A DNA stretch of 49,554 nucleotides from Planctomycetota bacterium (lineage in GTDB: Bacteria > Planctomycetota > UBA1135 > GCA-002686595), in contig JACKHS010000023.1 of assembly GCA_020638875.1 (NCBI GenBank), positions 1-49,554 on the forward strand, given 5' to 3'. The translations under genes and the position numbers were made by a program. This document shows, in pieces, positions 8,475-15,916 of the stretch (within the stretch, counting starts at the first letter, position 1; each line of letters starts with the position of its first letter). The notes under the pieces are model-generated. The model saw only the letters and a list, made by a program, of their open reading frames with translations. It was not told the DNA's origin and ran no database searches.

Positions 8475-8525
8475 GCGGCGGAGGATAGCGGCGGAGGCGA
8501 GCTGTTTCGAGGTAGGATGCCGCCC
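8475..8525. promoter_or_regulatory. Back-to-back leaderless-type promoters
   Basis: This 51-bp divergent gap has TATCCT on the minus strand (8487-8482), 7 nt before the GTG of the methyltransferase. It also has TAGGAT on the plus strand (8513-8518), 7 nt before the ATG of tmk. With initiation 6-8 nt beyond a -10 hexamer, both transcripts would begin at or next to the start codon. No convincing -35 boxes are seen. Confidence 0.55.
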
Positions 8526-9146
8526 ATGACGGCGGAGGGACGGACGCGCGGGCGCTTCTTCGTGGTGGACGGGGTCGACGGCTGCGGCAAGACCACGCAG
8601 GCGACGCTCCTCGCCCGGGCGCTGGGCGTGCGCGCGGACCTGCACCTGCGCGAGCCCGGCAGCACGCCGCTGGGCGAGAAGCTGCGCGAGCTCCTGCTCT
8701 CGCGCGCCTTCGACATCCAGCCGGCCACCGAGACGCTGTTGTTCGCCGCCGCGCGGCGCCAGATGCTCGACACGGTCGTCGAGCCCGCCCTGGCCGCCGG
8801 CGAGGACGTCGTCTGCGAGCGCTTCCACCCCTCGACCTTCGCCTACCAGGCCGTCGCCGGCGGCCTCGACGCGGAGGAGGTGCTGATGCTCCTGCACACC
8901 TGGGCCGGCAGCCCCGAGCCGGACCTCGTGATCCTGCTCGACGTGGACGTGGACGAGGCCGCCCGCCGCCGCGGCGCCGCCACCGACCGCATCGAGGCCA
9001 AGGGCCTCGCGTTCCAGCGCGCCGTGGCCGAGGGCATGCGCCAGTACGCCCGCCGCTTCGCCGGCTGCGTGCTGATCGACGGCAGCGGCGACGCCGACGC
9101 GGTGCACGCCGCGGTGCTCGCGGAGGTCGCGCGTGTGGGCGCCTGA
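8526..9146 (+). CDS. tmk: Thymidylate kinase
   Basis: It phosphorylates dTMP to dTDP in DNA precursor synthesis. The protein is 206 residues, normal for the family. The P-loop GVDGCGKT is at 16-23, followed by REPGSTPLGEKLREL, which carries the conserved Arg-Glu-Pro-Gly loop. A LID-like basic segment (RRGAATDR) lies near residue 150. The usual Asp-Arg of the DR(Y/H)xxS motif reads Glu98-Arg99 in ERFHPS, an unusual conservative change in a substrate and magnesium-site position. The start is fixed by the promoter spacing. The 3' end overlaps holB by 14 bp, as commonly found for tmk-holB pairs. Confidence 0.93.
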   Translation: MTAEGRTRGRFFVVDGVDGCGKTTQATLLARALGVRADLHLREPGSTPLGEKLRELLLSRAFDIQPATETLLFAAARRQMLDTVVEPALAAGEDVVCERFHPSTFAYQAVAGGLDAEEVLMLLHTWAGSPEPDLVILLDVDVDEAARRRGAATDRIEAKGLAFQRAVAEGMRQYARRFAGCVLIDGSGDADAVHAAVLAEVARVGA

Positions 9147-10194
9147 GCCGCTGGGGCACCGCGCGACGGTGGAGGGCCTGTGGCGCGCGCGCGCGCAGGG
9201 CCACCTGCCGCACGCGCTGCTGTTCCACGGCCCGGCCGGCGTGGGCAAGTTCGCCGCCGCGCGCTGGTTCGTGCAGGGCCTGTTCTGCGCGCACGGGCCG
9301 GCCGCGCCCTGCGGGGCCTGCGGACCGTGCAAGCGCCTCGCCGCGCAGAGCTTCGCGGACCTGTTCGTGCTCGACCCGCTCGAGCTGGGCCTCGAGCACA
9401 TCCAGGTCGGCTGGATCGCGCACCGCGAGGGCGGGCCCGCGCAGTCGGTGGAGGACTTCCTCGCGCTGCGGCCGCTCGAGGGCGGCGCGCGCGTGGTGAT
9501 CGTGCGCGAGGCCGAGCGCGCCAACCCGCAGGCGCAGAACGCGCTGCTCAAGACGCTCGAGGAGCCCGGACAGGACGCGTTGCTCGTGCTCGAGTGCTCG
9601 CGCCCCGATCAACTGCTCGAGACCGTGCGCAGCCGCTGCGTGGCGGTGGCGTTCGCGAAGCTCGCGCCGCGCGAGGCGGCCGAGGTGCTCGCGCGCGAGG
9701 GGCTCGTCGGCGCGCACGCGGAGCGCTGCGTGCAGCTCGCCGAGGGCGCGCCGGGGCGCGCGCTGGCGCTGGCGCGCGAGGGCGCGCCCGCGGTGCTCGC
9801 GCTCGTCGAACAGGTGCTCGACGGCGCGCTCGACCCGTTCGCCGGGTCGCTCGCGGTGCTCGAGGCCGCCGGCGAGTTCACGGGCGCGACGCCCGCGGCG
9901 CAGAAGCGCAACCAGGCTCGCGCCGCGCTCGAGCTGTGCCTGAGCGTGCTGCGCGACGCGCTGCGCTGGCGCGCGGGCGCGGCCGAGGCCGACCTCGCGC
10001 ACGGCGCCGTGGCGGCGCGGCTGGTCTGGAGCGACGCGCGGCTCGCGGCGGCGCAGCGCGCGCTGCTGGCGCTGCGCGGCGAGGTGGAGTTGAATCTGGC
10101 CCCCGAGGCCGTGCTCGACCGCGCCTTCCTCGCGCTGCGCGAGGCGGGGCGCGAGGCGCGCGCGGCGAACGCGCGACCGCAGGAGACGCGATGA
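9133..10194 (+). CDS. holB: DNA polymerase III, delta-prime clamp-loader subunit
   Basis: Stator subunit of the clamp loader that places the sliding clamp on DNA. GTG start with GGAGG at 9122-9126, 6 nt upstream. The protein has 353 residues. The P-loop-like GPAGVGK is at 33-39, followed by a four-cysteine zinc module (Cys52, Cys60, Cys63, Cys66), and the segment ANPQAQNALLKTLEEP with the SRC motif (VRSRC) typical of DnaX/delta-prime AAA+ proteins. The C-terminal third is the helical collar domain, weakly conserved. It overlaps tmk upstream and the next gene by ATGA downstream, so translation is likely coupled. Confidence 0.9.
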   Translation: MWAPEPLGHRATVEGLWRARAQGHLPHALLFHGPAGVGKFAAARWFVQGLFCAHGPAAPCGACGPCKRLAAQSFADLFVLDPLELGLEHIQVGWIAHREGGPAQSVEDFLALRPLEGGARVVIVREAERANPQAQNALLKTLEEPGQDALLVLECSRPDQLLETVRSRCVAVAFAKLAPREAAEVLAREGLVGAHAERCVQLAEGAPGRALALAREGAPAVLALVEQVLDGALDPFAGSLAVLEAAGEFTGATPAAQKRNQARAALELCLSVLRDALRWRAGAAEADLAHGAVAARLVWSDARLAAAQRALLALRGEVELNLAPEAVLDRAFLALREAGREARAANARPQETR

Positions 10195-10613
10195 AGGACG
10201 CCCGCGAGGTCATCCGCCAGCTCTCGAAGGACGACGGGCGCTACGCCCCCGAGGCCTTCGCCTTCGTGTTCGAGTCGCTCGACCCGGCCGTGCGCCTGGC
10301 GGGCCGCGAGGACGCCGAGGGCGCCGCGCGCCACGTCACCGGGCAGGAGCTGCTCGCCGGCCTGCGCGCCGAGGCGCGGCGCCAGTTCGGTCCGCTCGGT
10401 GCGCACGTCTGGCGCACGTGGGGCGTGCACCAGTGCGTCGACTGGGGCCACATCGTCTTCCTGCTCGTCGACGGCGGCCTGCTCAACCGGCGCGAGGAGG
10501 ACTCGCTCGAGGACTTCCGCGAGGACTTCGACTTCGACGCCTACTTCGTCCAGGACTACCCGCTCGTGCTGCCGGCCGAGATCGGCCCCGCGGGCGCGCG
10601 CGGCGAGGGCTGA
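10191..10613 (+). CDS. Minf_1886-family protein of unknown function
   Basis: A 140-residue acidic soluble protein. The ATG at 10191 overlaps the holB stop (ATGA) and has AGGAGA at 10181-10186. The pattern is that of the Minf_1886 family: an early YAPEAFAFVFESL helix, then HVTGQELLAGLR, a QFGPLG turn, WGV...DWGHIVFLLVDGGLL and an acidic EEDSLEDFREDF tail. From memory this family is largely restricted to Planctomycetota, Verrucomicrobiota and relatives, so it is the best taxonomic marker in the window. No catalytic motif is evident. Its place after holB may hint at a housekeeping role, but nothing in the sequence says which. Confidence 0.8.
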   Translation: MKDAREVIRQLSKDDGRYAPEAFAFVFESLDPAVRLAGREDAEGAARHVTGQELLAGLRAEARRQFGPLGAHVWRTWGVHQCVDWGHIVFLLVDGGLLNRREEDSLEDFREDFDFDAYFVQDYPLVLPAEIGPAGARGEG

Positions 10614-10617
10614 GGCG

Positions 10618-11922
10618 GTGATCGAGACGCTCTCGCCGGGCCGGCGCAACCTCGCGCTGGCGCTGCTCGCGGCGTTGCTCCTGTGGGGCGCGTGGGCCGT
10701 GCGCGCCGCGCTCAACCCGCTGATCGCCGGCTACTTCCTCGCGTTCGTGCTGCACCCGCTCGTCCTGCGCCTGCAGCGCCGCGGCTGGTCGCGGGCGCGC
10801 GCGGTGCACACGATCTTCGGCGGCGCCTTCCTGGCGGCCACGGCGCTGACGCTGATGGTCGCCGTGCAGACCGTGCAGGGCGTGCGCGCGCTGGTGGACC
10901 CGGTGGTGCGTGAGGCGCAGCTCGCGAAGTTCGAGGCCTTCCTCGAGCGCCACGGCGAGACCGTCGAGACGGTGCTCGAGCTGCTGGGCGCGGAGGCCGA
11001 GCCCGAGGCGTCGAGCGGCGCCGCGCCGCCCGCGTCGGACGCGCCCGAGGAGCCCGTGCGGGACGCATCGGACGCCGCGAGGCGAGGTGCGAGCGCCGGG
11101 GGCGAGCGCCCGCAGGGGGCGGCGCGCGGGGAACCGGCCGCGGCCGCGGAGGGCGGGCCGGACGCGCGGAAGCGCACGCACCAGTTGATCGTCGCCGTGC
11201 GCGACGCCACCCGCGAGTTCAGCGAGAGCATCGACACGAGCGCCGGCGCCGACGCGGCGGCGCGCGCCGGGGTCTGGATCGGGCACGCGTTCGGCTCGCT
11301 GTTCGGCCTGTTGACCTTCGTGCTGCTGCTGCCGGTGTACGCGTACTTCCTGCTCTTCGAGCTCGAGCGCATCCACGCGTACGTGGCGCGCTATGTGCCG
11401 TGGCGGCACCGCGAGCGCATCACGCGCGTGGCGGGGGAGATCGGCCGCGTGCTCTCGAGCTTCTTCCGCGGCCGCCTGGTCGTGTGCGTGCTGAAGGGGC
11501 TCGTGCTCGCCGTGCTGCTGTGGCTGTGCGGCGTGCGCTACGCGCTGCTGCTCGGCCTCGGCGCGGGCTTCGCCTCGCTGCTGCCCTTCGTGGGGCCGTT
11601 CGCGGCCTTCGTCGCCGCGTACCTCGTGGCGGTGACGCAGGCGGACGTGGGCGTGCTCGCGGCGCTCCTGCGCACCGGGCCGGCGTTCTTCGCGGCCGAG
11701 CTGGTCGAGGGCTACGTGCTGGTGCCCAAGGTGCTCGGCGAGAGCCTGGGGCTGCACGAGGTCGTCGTCCTGCTGGCGATCTTCGTCGGCGGCGCGGCCT
11801 TCGGCGCGTTCGGCGTGCTGGTCGCGCTGCCGGTCACGGCGACGGCGGTGATCCTCTTCCGCGAGTTCGTGCAGCCCTCGCTGGCGCGCTTCGCGGACGA
11901 GGACGAGGCGCTGCTCGACTAG
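10618..11922 (+). CDS. AI-2E family transporter (PerM/TqsA-like membrane protein)
   Basis: A polytopic inner-membrane protein of 434 residues from GTG 10618, 4 bp after the preceding stop. Two N-terminal membrane helices (about 8-55) come first, then a third near 65-85, and a soluble loop. The loop contains an alanine/proline/glutamate-rich insert (about residues 120-185) unlike the compact family members. The C-terminal helices carry the diagnostic ASLLPFVGPFAAF, VEGYVLVPKVLGESLGLHE and FGAFGVLVALPVTA stretches. Family members export signals, ions or peptides, or act as antiporters; the substrate here cannot be read from sequence. Confidence 0.88.
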   Translation: MIETLSPGRRNLALALLAALLLWGAWAVRAALNPLIAGYFLAFVLHPLVLRLQRRGWSRARAVHTIFGGAFLAATALTLMVAVQTVQGVRALVDPVVREAQLAKFEAFLERHGETVETVLELLGAEAEPEASSGAAPPASDAPEEPVRDASDAARRGASAGGERPQGAARGEPAAAAEGGPDARKRTHQLIVAVRDATREFSESIDTSAGADAAARAGVWIGHAFGSLFGLLTFVLLLPVYAYFLLFELERIHAYVARYVPWRHRERITRVAGEIGRVLSSFFRGRLVVCVLKGLVLAVLLWLCGVRYALLLGLGAGFASLLPFVGPFAAFVAAYLVAVTQADVGVLAALLRTGPAFFAAELVEGYVLVPKVLGESLGLHEVVVLLAIFVGGAAFGAFGVLVALPVTATAVILFREFVQPSLARFADEDEALLD

Positions 11923-11933
11923 GAACGGCGCGA

Positions 11934-11960
11934 GGGGCGGCCCCCGGTGGGAGCCGCCCC
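11934..11960. terminator. Bidirectional terminator-like hairpin
   Basis: GGGGCGGC (11934-11941) pairs with GCCGCCCC (11953-11960) around an 11-nt loop. It sits between the convergent transporter and protease genes. There is no T-tract. Confidence 0.5.
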
Positions 11961-11988
11961 GCGCGCGTCGCGCCGCCCAGGAGGACGG

Positions 11989-14547
11989 CTACCGGTCGAG
12001 CTTGGAGAGGATCTCCTGGAGGCGCTCGAGGGCCTCGCCGCTCATGCCGCCGTCGGCGCGGCGCGCCTCGGCGATCAGGCCGAGCGCCTGACGCACCTCC
12101 TCACGGTCGTCGCGCGGCGCCGCCTCGGCGCGCGCCACGTGCTCCTCGCCGGTCAGCGACTCGGGCGCGCGGAACGTGCGGCGGTAGGCCTCGACCTCGT
12201 AGGCGTCGCGGCCCTCGCCCTGCATGGCCACCGAGATGGCCTTCTGGAGCTGCACGTCCTCCTCGTAGTCGCCGCGCGGGAAGGCCGCGCCGCGCTCGTC
12301 CTGGACGAGCCGGCGGAACTCCGAACGCAGCAGGAAGCGCACGTCCTCCTTGGGCAGGACGGTGTCGAGCGACTCGTAGAGCTGGTCGAAGCCCGGGTAG
12401 CGCTCGGGGTCCTTCGAGTCGTCGTAGGCGAGCTGCGTGTAGAGCTCGCGGTCGGTGGGGAAGTGGTCCTGCGCCCACTCGCGCAGCGTGCCCTTCTCCT
12501 GCAGCGCGTAGGCCTCCTCGAGGCGCCAGGCGTCCCAGCGCTCGGGGTCGACCTCGAACTCCGGCGACACGCCGCCGATGCTCTTGATGTTGCCATCCTC
12601 GTCGAGCTCACGGTGGATCGAGCGGCCCGAGGGCAGCAGGTAGCGCGCGATGGTGAGCTTCGCGCGGCCGGCCACGTCGTACTCGCCGTTGCCGTTCAGG
12701 TCCTCGGTCAAGGGCTCCCAGTTGTCGTGGTTGCCGTTGTGGTTCTCGTCGTCGTAGCGGTCGTCCGCGCCCATCGGCATCAGGTTCTGCACCGAGCCCT
12801 TGCCGAAGGAGCGCTGGCCGACGAGCGTCGCGCGGCCGTGGTCCTGGAGCGCGCCGGAGACGATCTCGGACGCGGAGGCGCTGAAGCGGTTGATGAGCAC
12901 GACCACCGGCATGTCCATCGGCACGACCGGGTCGCGGCGCGTGTCGAGGTGCTCCGGTTCGGCGAAGCGGCTCTCGGTCGTGACGACGCGCTTGCCGCGC
13001 GGCAGGAACAGGTTCGCCACCGAGCGCGCCTCGCTGAGCAGGCCGCCGGGGTTGTTGCGCAGGTCGAGCACGATCGACTCGGCGCCCTCGGAGAGCAGGT
13101 CCTCGAGGGCCTTCTTCATCTCCTTGGAGGCCACGCCGCTGAACTGCGAGAGCTCGACCAGGCCGACGTGACCCGGCAGCATCTCCGACTTCACCGTCGG
13201 GATCGTGATGAAGCCGCGCGTGACCGTGACCGCCATGTCCTCGGTGGGGCGGTCGATGAGCTGCGGGTCCATGCCGCGGCGCCAGATGTAGAGCTTCACG
13301 TCCGTGCCGGGCTTGCCCTTGAGGCGCGAGATGATGTCCTCCTGGTCCTTGCTGATGCCGTGCACGTGCGTCGGCCAGTCGTCGATCTGCACGATCTTGT
13401 CGTCGGTGCGCAGGTCGGCCTTGTACGCCGGGCCCGAGTAGATCGGCTGCGTGATCGTGAACAGGCTGTCGCCGCGGTCGACCGCCACGTACGCGCCGAT
13501 GCCGCCGTACTCGCCCTGCAGCTCCGCCTGGAACTTGGCGTACTCCTTGGGCGGCATGTACGACGAGTGCTGGTCGAGGCTCGACAGCATGCCGTCGAGC
13601 GCGGCGTCGATCAGGTCCTCGCGCGTGTGGTGGTCGCCCTCGACGTGCGAGTTCTGCACGAGCTGGATCATGCGCTCGACCTGCTCGAGGTCCTGCGGCG
13701 GGGCCGACGAGGCGCCGCTCTCGGCGAGCCGCTCGCGTTGCGTGCGCAGGCGCGACTCGTAGTAGGTCTTCAGCCGCTCGTTCTTGAGGTACGCCTCGGC
13801 CAGGCGCCCCTCGGCGCCGGGCCGCTTGGCCAGCACCTCGAGCTCGACGCGCGCCGTCTCCAGGTCGCCGATGCCCGCCAGCGCCAGCGCGCCCTGCGCG
13901 CGCAGGTTGGGGTCGCCGGACTCGAGGAAGCCGAGCATGACCTTGCGCGCGTCGCGCTGCACCGAGCCGCCGCCGCGGCCGTAGGCCACGCTGGCGAGCT
14001 CGAGGCGCGTCTCGGGCGCGGCCGCGTCGTCGCGCGCACCGGCCAGCAGCGCGTCGACCACCGCCTCGGCCTGATCGGGCTCGAGCTGGTGGAAGCCGGG
14101 GTCGGCCAGCAGGCCGGCCGCGCCGCTGACCACCGCGGGCTCCTGCGAGCCGAGCAGCGGCAGCAAGGCGTCGGCCAGGAGGCCGTAGTCGGGCGCGTCG
14201 CCCGCCAGGCGCAGGGCCGCGAGCAGCAGCACGCCGTGCTCGCCGAGGCCGGCGCGGTCGCGCAGCAGGCCGTCGAGCACCGCGTCCTGGCCGTCGCCCT
14301 CGAGGTCGAGCAGCAGCGCGTCGAGGCTCGCGGCCTCGCGCCAGAGCTCGTCGACGCTCAGCTCGGCGGCCGCCTGAGCGCGGCTGCGCAGGAGGGCGCC
14401 GGTGTCCTGGCGAGCCCCGAGGGCGGCGCCGAGCGGCGGTAGGGCGGCGAGGGCGAGGAGCGCGAGGGCGGTCGGGAGGGTGCGAAGTCGGCGCATTGGG
14501 ATCGGTGAAAGAGGGAGACGCCCGCGCGGGAGCGGGCGTCGCGGCAT
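11989..14547 (-). CDS. C-terminal processing peptidase (S41 family) with helical-repeat N-domain
   Basis: An exported serine protease of the Ctp/Prc type, 852 residues from ATG 14547; the ATG at 14496 (835 residues) is an alternative. The signal peptide has the core LPTALALLALAALPPL. Residues about 45-290 form HEAT/TPR-like helices, then comes the protease N-domain with SSLDQHSSYM, a PDZ segment and the catalytic core. Counting the usual 25-residue spacing, the dyad is Ser558 in SASASEI and Lys583 in FGKGSVQ. Right after the lysine is an acidic insert with DENHNGNHD and DLNGNGEYD loops that resemble calcium-binding repeats. A TAGATT hexamer 9 nt before 14547 favours the longer start. Confidence 0.9.
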   Translation of the reverse strand: MPRRPLPRGRLPLSPIPMRRLRTLPTALALLALAALPPLGAALGARQDTGALLRSRAQAAAELSVDELWREAASLDALLLDLEGDGQDAVLDGLLRDRAGLGEHGVLLLAALRLAGDAPDYGLLADALLPLLGSQEPAVVSGAAGLLADPGFHQLEPDQAEAVVDALLAGARDDAAAPETRLELASVAYGRGGGSVQRDARKVMLGFLESGDPNLRAQGALALAGIGDLETARVELEVLAKRPGAEGRLAEAYLKNERLKTYYESRLRTQRERLAESGASSAPPQDLEQVERMIQLVQNSHVEGDHHTREDLIDAALDGMLSSLDQHSSYMPPKEYAKFQAELQGEYGGIGAYVAVDRGDSLFTITQPIYSGPAYKADLRTDDKIVQIDDWPTHVHGISKDQEDIISRLKGKPGTDVKLYIWRRGMDPQLIDRPTEDMAVTVTRGFITIPTVKSEMLPGHVGLVELSQFSGVASKEMKKALEDLLSEGAESIVLDLRNNPGGLLSEARSVANLFLPRGKRVVTTESRFAEPEHLDTRRDPVVPMDMPVVVLINRFSASASEIVSGALQDHGRATLVGQRSFGKGSVQNLMPMGADDRYDDENHNGNHDNWEPLTEDLNGNGEYDVAGRAKLTIARYLLPSGRSIHRELDEDGNIKSIGGVSPEFEVDPERWDAWRLEEAYALQEKGTLREWAQDHFPTDRELYTQLAYDDSKDPERYPGFDQLYESLDTVLPKEDVRFLLRSEFRRLVQDERGAAFPRGDYEEDVQLQKAISVAMQGEGRDAYEVEAYRRTFRAPESLTGEEHVARAEAAPRDDREEVRQALGLIAEARRADGGMSGEALERLQEILSKLDR
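14517..14540. other. Strong hairpin at the 5' end of the ctp gene
   Basis: GACGCCCGC (14517-14525) pairs with GCGGGCGTC (14532-14540), a 9-bp stem with a 6-nt loop. Depending on which protease start is used, it lies in the first codons (start 14547) or in the leader (start 14496). It could affect translation or mRNA stability. Confidence 0.4.
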
Positions 14548-14801
14548 CGAAGGCTCAATCTACGTTTCGGGGTCTGCGGCGCTTGTAGCTGAACGGAAAA
14601 AGGGCCGCGGCGCTCGCTTGGGCCGCGGGATCGTGGGACACGCGGCGCCCGGACTCCAGCATCGGGAGGTCGGACGCCGGCCGGGGCCGCGCGCGAACGC
14701 GCCCGCCGGGCTGCGCGAACGCCCGGCGGCGATGGCCGCCGGGGACCGAGTTGCCGTGCTGGCGCACGCGTTCCTGAATCGTCCGGGCTAGGATGCCGGC
14801 G
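14548..14801. promoter_or_regulatory. Divergent intergenic region, ctp / moaC promoters
   Basis: This gap is 254 bp with no coding signal. On the minus strand TAGATT (14562-14557) is the likely -10 of the protease gene. On the plus strand TAGGAT (14789-14794) lies 7 nt before the moaC ATG at 14802, the same spacing as at tmk. The ATG inside TAGGATG (14793) is in frame with moaC but would not be transcribed. The middle is GC-rich with many short inverted repeats; I see no riboswitch or RNA gene that I recognise. Confidence 0.5.
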
Positions 14802-15323
14802 ATGGACGCCCCCGATCCCGAGCTCTCGCACGTCGTGCAGGGCGCCGCCGGCGCGGAGTCGCGCATGGTCGACGTCGGCGGCAAGGCGCGCACCGCGCGC
14901 GAGGCGGTGGCCGAGGCGCGCGTGCGCTTCCCGGCCGGGTTGCTCGAGCGCGTGCTGCGCGAGGGCGGGCCGAAGGGACCGGTGACCGAGGTCGCGCGCG
15001 TGGCAGGCCTCCTGGCCGCGAAGCGCACCGGCGAGCTGATCCCGATGTGCCACCCGCTCGGGCTCGACGTGGTGGAGATCGCCTTCGACGTGCCGGCCGG
15101 CGCGCCCGACGTGCTGCGCATCACCTGCCGGGCGGCCTGCACGGGGCCGACGGGCGTCGAGATGGAGGCTCTCACCGGCGCCTCCCTGGCGGCCCTGACG
15201 GTCTACGACATGACCAAGGCGCTCACGAAGGGCCTGGTGATCGAGGGCGTACGGCTGCTCTCCAAGCGCGGCGGCAAGTCGGGCGATTGGAGCGCGGATC
15301 CGGCCCATTTCGAGTCGCTTTGA
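14802..15323 (+). CDS. moaC: Cyclic pyranopterin monophosphate synthase (MoaC)
   Basis: It acts with MoaA to convert GTP to cyclic pyranopterin monophosphate, the first stage of molybdenum cofactor synthesis. The 173-residue protein has the family signatures SRMVDVGGKARTAREA, KRTGELIPMCHPL, GVEMEALTGAS and YDMTKAL with its conserved lysine. The start at 14802 follows from the promoter spacing; the ATG at 14793 adds three residues. No other moa gene is nearby. The gene ends 101 bp before accB, which appears to have its own promoter. Confidence 0.93.
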   Translation: MDAPDPELSHVVQGAAGAESRMVDVGGKARTAREAVAEARVRFPAGLLERVLREGGPKGPVTEVARVAGLLAAKRTGELIPMCHPLGLDVVEIAFDVPAGAPDVLRITCRAACTGPTGVEMEALTGASLAALTVYDMTKALTKGLVIEGVRLLSKRGGKSGDWSADPAHFESL

Positions 15324-15379
15324 GCCCCGCGGCGGCCCGAACGGGTCGGATTCGGTGAGGAACGGGCCGCGGCGAGCGC

Positions 15380-15385
15380 TATCCT
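15380..15385 (+). promoter_or_regulatory. Possible -10 element before accB
   Basis: TATCCT, about 40 nt upstream of the accB ATG, has the same sequence as the hexamers before the methyltransferase and rfbA. A matching -35 box is not obvious. Confidence 0.35.
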
Positions 15386-15424
15386 GCCGCCCTCCAGACC
15401 CGCCGGCCCAAGCCCCCTCGCCCC

Positions 15425-15916
15425 ATGCTGGATCCCAAACTGCTCCGCCGTCTCGCCCGCGTCATGTCGAGCGAAGGTGTGACCAAGCTCTCCTACAAGG
15501 ACCCCGAGAGCGGCCTCGAGCTGGCGCTGGAGCGCGGCCACGCCGCCCCGGTCGCCGCCCCCGGCCCCGTGGTGATGATGTCGGGCCCGGCCCCCGCGGC
15601 CCCCATGGCGCTGCCGAGCGCGGCCCCCGCGGCCGCCGGCGGCGCGCCCGAGGCGGGCGGCGCGCTGCCTCCCGGTGTGGTCGCCATCGAGAGCCCGATG
15701 GTCGGCACCTTCTACCGCTCGCCGTCGCCCGAGGCCGAACCCTTCGTCTCGGCCGGCTCGCGCATCACCGCCGACAGCGTGATCTGCATCGTCGAGGCCA
15801 TGAAGGTCATGAACGAGATCAAGGCCGAGCTCAGCGGCGAGGTCGTCGAGGTGCTGGTGGAGAACGGCGAGCCGGTGGAGTACGGCCAACCGCTGTTCCT
15901 CGTCAAGAAGGCCTGA
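15425..15916 (+). CDS. accB: Biotin carboxyl carrier protein of acetyl-CoA carboxylase
   Basis: Carrier of the biotin arm that shuttles carboxyl groups in malonyl-CoA formation, the first step of fatty-acid synthesis. The protein has 163 residues: an N-terminal helical part, an alanine/proline/glycine-rich linker (about 40-80), then the biotinyl domain starting ESPMVGTFYRSPSPEA. The acceptor is Lys127 in EAMKVMNEI. The stop overlaps the accC start as TGATG, which implies translational coupling. Confidence 0.95.
   Translation: MLDPKLLRRLARVMSSEGVTKLSYKDPESGLELALERGHAAPVAAPGPVVMMSGPAPAAPMALPSAAPAAAGGAPEAGGALPPGVVAIESPMVGTFYRSPSPEAEPFVSAGSRITADSVICIVEAMKVMNEIKAELSGEVVEVLVENGEPVEYGQPLFLVKKA

Noticed and set aside
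11947..14442. Long plus-strand frame of 831 codons opposite the S41 protease
   Set aside because: It is the antisense shadow of a clearly functional gene. Its translation is a monotonous Arg/Ala/Val/Leu/His mix, which extreme GC content produces in complementary frames.
14548..14801. Molybdenum-cofactor riboswitch before moaC
   Set aside because: The moaC promoter appears to be directly beside the start codon, leaving no leader, and I see no recognisable conserved elements.
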